DNA of 64,000 nucleotides. It comes from Chitinimonas koreensis. Lineage in GTDB: Bacteria > Pseudomonadota > Gammaproteobacteria > Burkholderiales > Chitinimonadaceae. The position numbers and the translations under genes are program-made. A model generated the notes under the pieces. It had not been told where the DNA came from. It saw only the letters and a program-made list of their open reading frames with translations, and searched no databases. The stretch lies in assembly GCF_014353015.1 (NCBI RefSeq), contig NZ_CP060704.1:3001001-3065000 (forward strand). The letters run 5' to 3'. Of the stretch, positions 57,130 through 64,000 are shown piece after piece (within the stretch, counting starts at the first letter, position 1; the number at the start of each line of letters is the position of its first letter).

Positions 57130-59461
57130 AGCCAGCCCAGACACCCTGAGCGCCGGCCCGCTGGGCCGGGTCGGCCAGCCGCAGCCGCACGAATCGGCCC
57201 CGCTGCACGTGGCCGGCGGCGCGGTCTACATCGACGACATCCCCGAGGTGCGCGGCACGCTGCACGCCGCCATCGGCACCAGCACCAAGCCGCACGCCCG
57301 GATCAAGTCGCTCGACCTGGCGGCCGTGCGCGCCGTGCCCGGCGTGGTGACGGTGCTGACCGCCGAGGACATCCCCGGCGTCAACGACTTCGGCCCGGTG
57401 CTGCACGACGATCCGATCTTCTCGGTCGAGGAAGTGCAGTACGTCGGCCAGTCGATCTTCGCGGTGATCGCCGAGGACATGCGCATCGCCCGCCGCGCCG
57501 CCAAGCTGGCCAAGGTGGAATACGAGGAGCTGCCGGCCTACCTCGACGTCGACGCCGCGCTGGCGCAGGAAAGCTACGTGCTGCCGAGCGAACGCATGGT
57601 GCGCGGCGACCCGCAGGCCGCGCTGGCGGCCGCGCCGCACCGCCTCAAGGGCACGGTGCGCCACGGCGGCCAGGACCACTTCTACCTCGAGACCCATATC
57701 GCCTACGCGCTGCCCAAGGAAGACGGCACCTTCCTGGTCCACAGCTCGAGCCAGCATCCGGGCGAGGTGCAGCACCAGGTCGCGCATGCGCTGGGCCTGC
57801 ACCAGAAGGACGTGATCATCGAATGCCGCCGCATGGGCGGCGGCTTCGGCGGCAAGGAATCGCAGCCGGGCCTGATCGCCGCCATCGCCGCGCTCGGCGC
57901 GCGCAAGCTCGGCCGGCCGGTCAAGCTGAGGCTCGACCGCGACGACGACATGGAGATCACCGGCAAGCGCCACGATTTCCGCATCGACTACGAAGTCGGC
58001 TTCGACGACGCCGGCCGCATCCTCGGCATCGAGTTCATGCAGGCCACCCGCGCCGGCTTCTCGGCCGACCTGACCGGCGCCATCGCCGACCGCGCGATGT
58101 TCCATGCCGACAACGCCTACTACCTCGAGCACGTCGGCATCACTTCGCACCGCTGCAAGACGCACACCGTCTCCAACACCGCCTACCGCGGCTTCGGCGG
58201 CCCGCAGGGCATGTTCGGCATCGAGCAGGTGATCGACGAGATCGCCCGCACGCTGGGCCGCGACCCGCTCGAGGTGCGCCGCGTCAACTTCTACGGCAAG
58301 ACCGAGCGCAACGTCACCCACTACCGGCAGACCATCGTCGACAACGTGGTGCACGAGCTGGTCGAAGAGCTGGCCGCCAGCGCCGACTACGCCGCGCGGC
58401 GCGAGGCGATCCGCGCCTGGAACGCGCAGAGCCCGGTGATCAAGCGCGGCATCGCGCTGACGCCGGTGAAGTTCGGCATCTCCTTCACCGCCACCCACCT
58501 GAACCAGGCCGGCGCGCTCTTGCACCTGTATACCGACGGCACCGCGCTGCTGAACCACGGCGGCACCGAGATGGGCCAGGGCCTGTTCACCAAGGTGGCG
58601 CAGGTGGTGGCCGAAGAGCTGCAGATCGACATCGGCTGCATCCGCGTCACCGCCTCCGACACCAGCAAGGTGCCGAACGCCTCGGCCACCGCCGCCTCGT
58701 CGGGCGCCGACCTCAACGGCAAGGCGGCGCAGGACGCCGCGCGCAAGATCAAGGCGCGGCTGACCGAATTCGCCGCCCGCCACTACGGCGTGAGCGAGAA
58801 CGAGGTGCGCTTCGAGCGCAACCAGGTGCGCGTGGTCGACACCGTGGTGCCCTTCGCCGAACTCGTGCGGCTGGCCTGGTTCGCCCGCGTCTCGCTGTCG
58901 GCCACCGGCTTCTATGCCACGCCCAAGATCGGCTACCAGCGCAAGAGCTGGTCGGGCAACCCGTTCTACTACTTCGCCTACGGCGCCAGCGTGCAGGAGG
59001 TGGCGGTCGACACCCTGACCGGCGAGAGCAAGCTGTTGCGCACCGACATCCTGCACGACGTCGGCCGCTCGCTGAACCCGGCCATCGACATCGGCCAGAT
59101 CGAGGGCGGCTTCATCCAGGGCATGGGCTGGCTGACCATGGAAGAGCTGTGGTGGAACCAGAACGGCCGGCTGATGACCCATGCGCCGTCGACCTACAAG
59201 ATCCCGACCGCGCGCGACATCCCGGCCGACTTCCGGGTGAAGCTGTGGGAGCGCGGCGAGAACGCCGAGGATTCGATCTTCCGCTCCAAGGCGGTCGGCG
59301 AGCCGCCGTTCATGCACGCGATCGCGGTCTGGCAGGCGATCAAGGACGCGGTCGCCGCGGTCGACGGCTACCGCACCTCGCCCAGCCTCAACGCGCCGGC
59401 CACCGCCGAGGAAGTGCTGCGCGCGGTCGACGAGATCAAGCGCCAGGCCGCGGCGCGCTGA
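57116..59461 (+). CDS. xdhB: Xanthine dehydrogenase molybdopterin subunit
   Basis: 781 residues. Moco-binding motifs GGGFGGKE, AYRGFGGPQG, GTEMGQGL and the catalytic Glu in KAVGEPPFM. SGADLNGKAA is also family typical. It hydroxylates hypoxanthine and xanthine to urate. It overlaps xdhA and is followed by xdhC, the insertion chaperone. Confidence 0.97.
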
Positions 59462-59480
59462 GCATCCGGGAGACATCGCC

Positions 59481-60575
59481 ATGACCGCGCCCATCGCCCA
59501 GCTCGAATCGCTCGTCCGCCATGCCCGCCCGGCGGTGCTGGTCACCGTCGCCGCGGTGCGCGGCTCGGCGCCGCGCGAAGCGGGCGCGGCGATGCTGGTC
59601 GAGGCCGGCGGCTGCCACGGCACCATCGGCGGCGGCCATCTCGAGTACAAGGCGATCGACCATGCACGCGCCATGCTGGCCGGCGGCGCGGCCGGCTCCT
59701 GCCTGGTGCGCTTCCCGCTCGGCGCCAGCCTGGGCCAGTGCTGCGGCGGGGTGGTGAAGCTGCTGTTCGAACCGATCGACGCCGCCTGCGCCGGCTGGAT
59801 CGCGGCCGCCGCCGGAATGCAGCGCGAGGGCCGGGCCTGGTTGCGCGCCCACCGCATCGGCGATGCGCCGGCCGCCTCGGTCGTGCTCGGCGCCGACGAA
59901 GCCGGCGAAGCGCTGCCGGTCGCCGTGCGGACCGCCGCCCGGGCGCTGCTCGGCGCGGATCGCGGCGAGGCCGGGCGCGACGAAGCGGGGCGCGGCGAAG
60001 CCGCGTTGCTGACGCTCGGTGCGGACCAGGGCGACTGGCTGCTGGCGCCGTCCTTCCCGGCCGGGCTGCACGTCGCGCTGTTCGGCGCCGGCCACGTCGG
60101 CCGCGCCATCGTCGAACTGCTCGGCCGGCTGCCGTGCCGGGTCAGCTGGATCGACGGCCGCGAAGAGGAATTCCTGCCGGTCCCGCCCGCCAATACCCGC
60201 ACCGTGGTCGCCGAGGCGCCCGAGGACTGGGTGGCGGACATGCCGGCCGATACCGTCTACCTGGTCCTCACCCACGACCACTCGCTCGACTTCACCCTGG
60301 CCGAGCGCATTCTCAAACGCGGCGACTTCCGCTTCTTCGGCCTGATCGGCTCGCAGAGCAAGCGCCGCTCCTTCGAGCAGAGGCTGCGCCACCGCGGCTT
60401 CGACGAAGGCCAGCTCGCCCGCATGCACTGCCCGATCGGCGTGCCCGGCGTCGCCGGCAAGGAACCCGAAGTGATCGCCGTCGCGGTCGCCGCCCAGCTG
60501 ATGCAGCTGCGCGCACAAAGCGCGGTCGCCGGGCTGCAACGACGACGGCCGTCGCAAGAGGCACCGCCCGGCTGA
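59481..60575 (+). CDS. xdhC: Xanthine dehydrogenase accessory protein (Moco sulfuration/insertion)
   Basis: 364 residues. N-terminal XdhC domain (VAAVRGSAPREAGAAMLV, GTIGGGHLEYKAI, SLGQCCGGVVKLLF) and Rossmann-like C-terminal domain (VALFGAGHVGRAIV, VLTHDHSLDFTL, GLIGSQSKRR). It holds and delivers sulfurated Moco to XdhB. 19 bases separate it from xdhB. The C-terminal tail (QRRRPSQEAPPG) is probably disordered. Confidence 0.94.
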   Translation: MTAPIAQLESLVRHARPAVLVTVAAVRGSAPREAGAAMLVEAGGCHGTIGGGHLEYKAIDHARAMLAGGAAGSCLVRFPLGASLGQCCGGVVKLLFEPIDAACAGWIAAAAGMQREGRAWLRAHRIGDAPAASVVLGADEAGEALPVAVRTAARALLGADRGEAGRDEAGRGEAALLTLGADQGDWLLAPSFPAGLHVALFGAGHVGRAIVELLGRLPCRVSWIDGREEEFLPVPPANTRTVVAEAPEDWVADMPADTVYLVLTHDHSLDFTLAERILKRGDFRFFGLIGSQSKRRSFEQRLRHRGFDEGQLARMHCPIGVPGVAGKEPEVIAVAVAAQLMQLRAQSAVAGLQRRRPSQEAPPG

Positions 60576-60790
60576 GCCGAAGCGGCCATCGCCGCCCTCC
60601 CCCGCCAGCGCTCCATCCGCCCGCCGATCCGGCGCGGCGCAGGGCCGCGCTGCGTCCGGCGGGCATGACGAGCAGCAGCAGGGATACGCGCAGCACATAC
60701 AAGCAGGCCGGCCAACCGGCCCAACGAGGAGAGCGGCGAATGGATCGGTAACGCGGGCTTCGGCCCGGCGGCACCGTTGGCCGAAGTCCG

Positions 60791-60858
60791 GTAGGTCGGG
60801 CTTTATGCCCGACGGCGCCGCCGGCCAGGGACGCTGTCGGGCATAAAGCCCGACCTAC
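60791..60858. repeat. Paired palindrome, family B
   Basis: GTAGGTCGGGCTTTATGCCC at 60791 with an exact inverse ending GACCTAC at 60858. It splits the xdh operon from the ABC transporter genes. No gene in the rest of 60576-60917. Confidence 0.9.
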
Positions 60859-60917
60859 CAGACCCTTTCGACGCTTCTGCAACCAGGCCGCCCCGGCGGC
60901 CCACGAGAGACGACGTC

Positions 60918-62478
<1,561 letters not shown>

Positions 62479-62489
<11 letters not shown>

Positions 62490-63579
62490 GCTCGAAAGCC
62501 GCGCGGAACCCTCGCGCGCGATGCGCTACGCCTCGCCGCTCCTGGCGGTGGTCCTCACCCTGCTCGGCGGCCTCCTGGTGTTCTCGGCGCTGGGCAAGGA
62601 CCCGGTCGAGGGCTTCAAGGTGTTCTTCCTCAACCCGGTGCGCGACCTCGACGGCATCGCCGAGCTGCTGCTCAAGGCCACGCCGCTGATGCTGATCTCG
62701 GTCGGCCTGGCGGTCGGCTTCCGCGCCAGCATCTGGAACATCGGCGCCGAAGGCCAGTTCCTGGTCGGCGCGCTGGCCGGCGGCGGCCTGGCGCTGGCCT
62801 TCCCCGACAGCCAGAGCCCGCTGCTGCTGCCCGCCATGCTGGTGGCCGGCGCGGCCGGCGGCGCCGCCTGGGCGGCCATCCCGGCCTTCCTGCGCACGCG
62901 CTTCAACGCCAACGAGATCCTGGTCTCGCTGATGCTGGTCTACGTCGCGCAGCTCTTGCTGTCCTGGCTGGTGCACGGGCCGTGGATGGACCCGGACGGC
63001 TTCAACTTCCCGCAGACCCGGCAGTTCCAGGACAGCGCGCTCTTGCCGGCGCTGATCGAGGGCACCCGGCTCAACGCCGCCTTCATGGTCGCGCTCGGCG
63101 CCCTCTTGGCCGGCTACGTGTTCATGAACCGCAGCTTCCTCGGCTACAAGATGCGGGTGGCCGGCGAGGCCGGCGACGCGGCGCGCTACGCCGGCTTCTC
63201 GGCCCGCGCCACGGTGTGGATCGGCCTCCTGGCCGGCGGCGCCATGGCAGGCGTGGCCGGGGTTTCGGAAGTGGCCGGGCCGGTCGGCCAGATCACCGAG
63301 TTCGTCGGTTCGGGCTACGGCTTCGCCGCCATCATCGTGGCCTTCGTCGGCCGCCTGCACCCGGTCGGCATCCTGTTCGCCAGCCTGCTGATGTCGCTGC
63401 TCTACATCGGCGGCGAGCAGGCCCAGCAATACCTCAACCTGCCCTCGTCGATCTCCAAGGTATTCCAGGGGATGCTGCTGTTCTTCCTGCTGGCCTCCGA
63501 CGTGTTCATCAACTACCGCCTGCGCTGGACCGCGCGGCGCGCCGTCCGCCCGGCCGCCGTGCCGGCCGCGGCCCAGTGA
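62479..63579 (+). CDS. Nucleoside ABC permease 1
   Basis: 366 residues, about 8-10 membrane segments. The family motif IWNIGAEGQFLVGALAGG and RFNANEILVSLMLVYVAQ and GAMAGVAGVSEVAGP are typical of the YufP/BmpC branch. Overlaps the ATPase gene and precedes a second permease gene by 10 bases. Confidence 0.93.
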
Positions 63580-63589
63580 GGGGAAGGCC

Positions 63590-64000
63590 ATGGAAACCCA
63601 TCTGTTCACCGCGATCCTGTTCGCCACCATCGTGGCGGCCACGCCGCTGGTCATCGTCGCCCTGGGCGAGCTGGTGACCGAGAAGGCCGGCGTGCTCAAC
63701 CTCGGCGCCGAAGGGATGATGGCGGTCGGCGCCATCGCCGCCTTCGCCACCGCCCACCACAGCGGCAGCCCCTGGCTGGGCATGCTGGCCGGCATCGGCG
63801 CCGGCGTCGCGCTGTCGCTCCTGTTCGGCGTGCTCACGCTCACCTTCATGGCCAACCAGGTCGCCTCGGGCCTGGCGCTGGCGATCTTCGGCGTCGGCCT
63901 GTCGGGCTTCATCGGCAAGCCCTACGAATCGGTCGCGCTGCCGACCGTGCCGGCCCTGCCGATCCCGCTGCTGGCCGACCTCCCGCTGATCGGGCCGGCG
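63590..64000 (+). CDS. Nucleoside ABC permease 2 (C-terminus off window)
   Basis: 137 residues are visible without a stop. EKAGVLNLGAEGMMAVGAIAAF is the matching motif of the second permease subunit (YufQ-like). GGGGAAGG lies before ATG 63590. It forms the heterodimeric channel with permease 1. Confidence 0.92.
   Translation, partial: METHLFTAILFATIVAATPLVIVALGELVTEKAGVLNLGAEGMMAVGAIAAFATAHHSGSPWLGMLAGIGAGVALSLLFGVLTLTFMANQVASGLALAIFGVGLSGFIGKPYESVALPTVPALPIPLLADLPLIGPA

Overview
The window is GC-rich (about 70 %) chromosomal DNA from a Gram-negative, most likely betaproteobacterial, organism. The best taxonomic clues are EarP next to an EF-P carrying Arg32 (the arginine-rhamnosylation type), hldD for LPS heptose, a Tsx-like outer-membrane protein and the style of the two-component genes. 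Genus-level placement is not supported. No rRNA, tRNA, CRISPR array, transposase or phage gene was recognised.

Layout. (1) 1-14.7 kb holds a two-block, oxygenase-rich gene set: a His-box fatty-acid/sterol hydroxylase (partial), Rieske oxygenase + hexapeptide acyltransferase + GH3 amidosynthetase on the plus strand, and amidohydrolase/Mpo1-like fusion, PAP2, an unassigned protein, Rieske oxygenase, SDR and diiron protein on the minus strand. Between the blocks sit a secreted EndoU nuclease, a PH-domain membrane protein, a GFA enzyme and a chemoreceptor. This gene set is the best candidate for an undescribed (probably lipid/acyl-amide) pathway. (2) 14.8-17.3 kb: AsmA-like protein and a DUF3309 miniprotein. 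(3) 17.8-24.3 kb: giant triple-receiver hybrid kinase, CheR, CheB and a receiver-kinase, a compact stress/behaviour signalling operon. (4) 24.3-26.3 kb: earP-efp. (5) 26.4-43.3 kb: housekeeping and mixed genes (MFS/GntR, cysM, phytase-like, hldD, ferredoxin/LysR/MBL, YbdK and antiporter) interleaved with three LytS-like kinases but only one LytTR regulator. (6) 43.7-50.9 kb: a five-gene kinase/receiver/EAL/degenerate HD-GYP cluster. (7) 51.7-64 kb: a purine-use region: moaA, Tsx-like porin, GntR regulator with visible operators, uraH, xdhABC, and a nucleoside-type ABC importer running off the right edge.

Two global features matter for any reader. First, at least twelve genes are broken by what looks like loss of exactly one base, mostly in short G/C runs. 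Each restored gene has the expected length and often an ATGA or GTGA junction to its neighbour, so these are most simply assembly errors, and I annotate them as intact genes with a frameshift. Second, intergenic spaces are populated by several families of paired palindromic repeats (REP/REPIN-like), including a family near efp and moaA built from a GTGAAACGTG-type unit.
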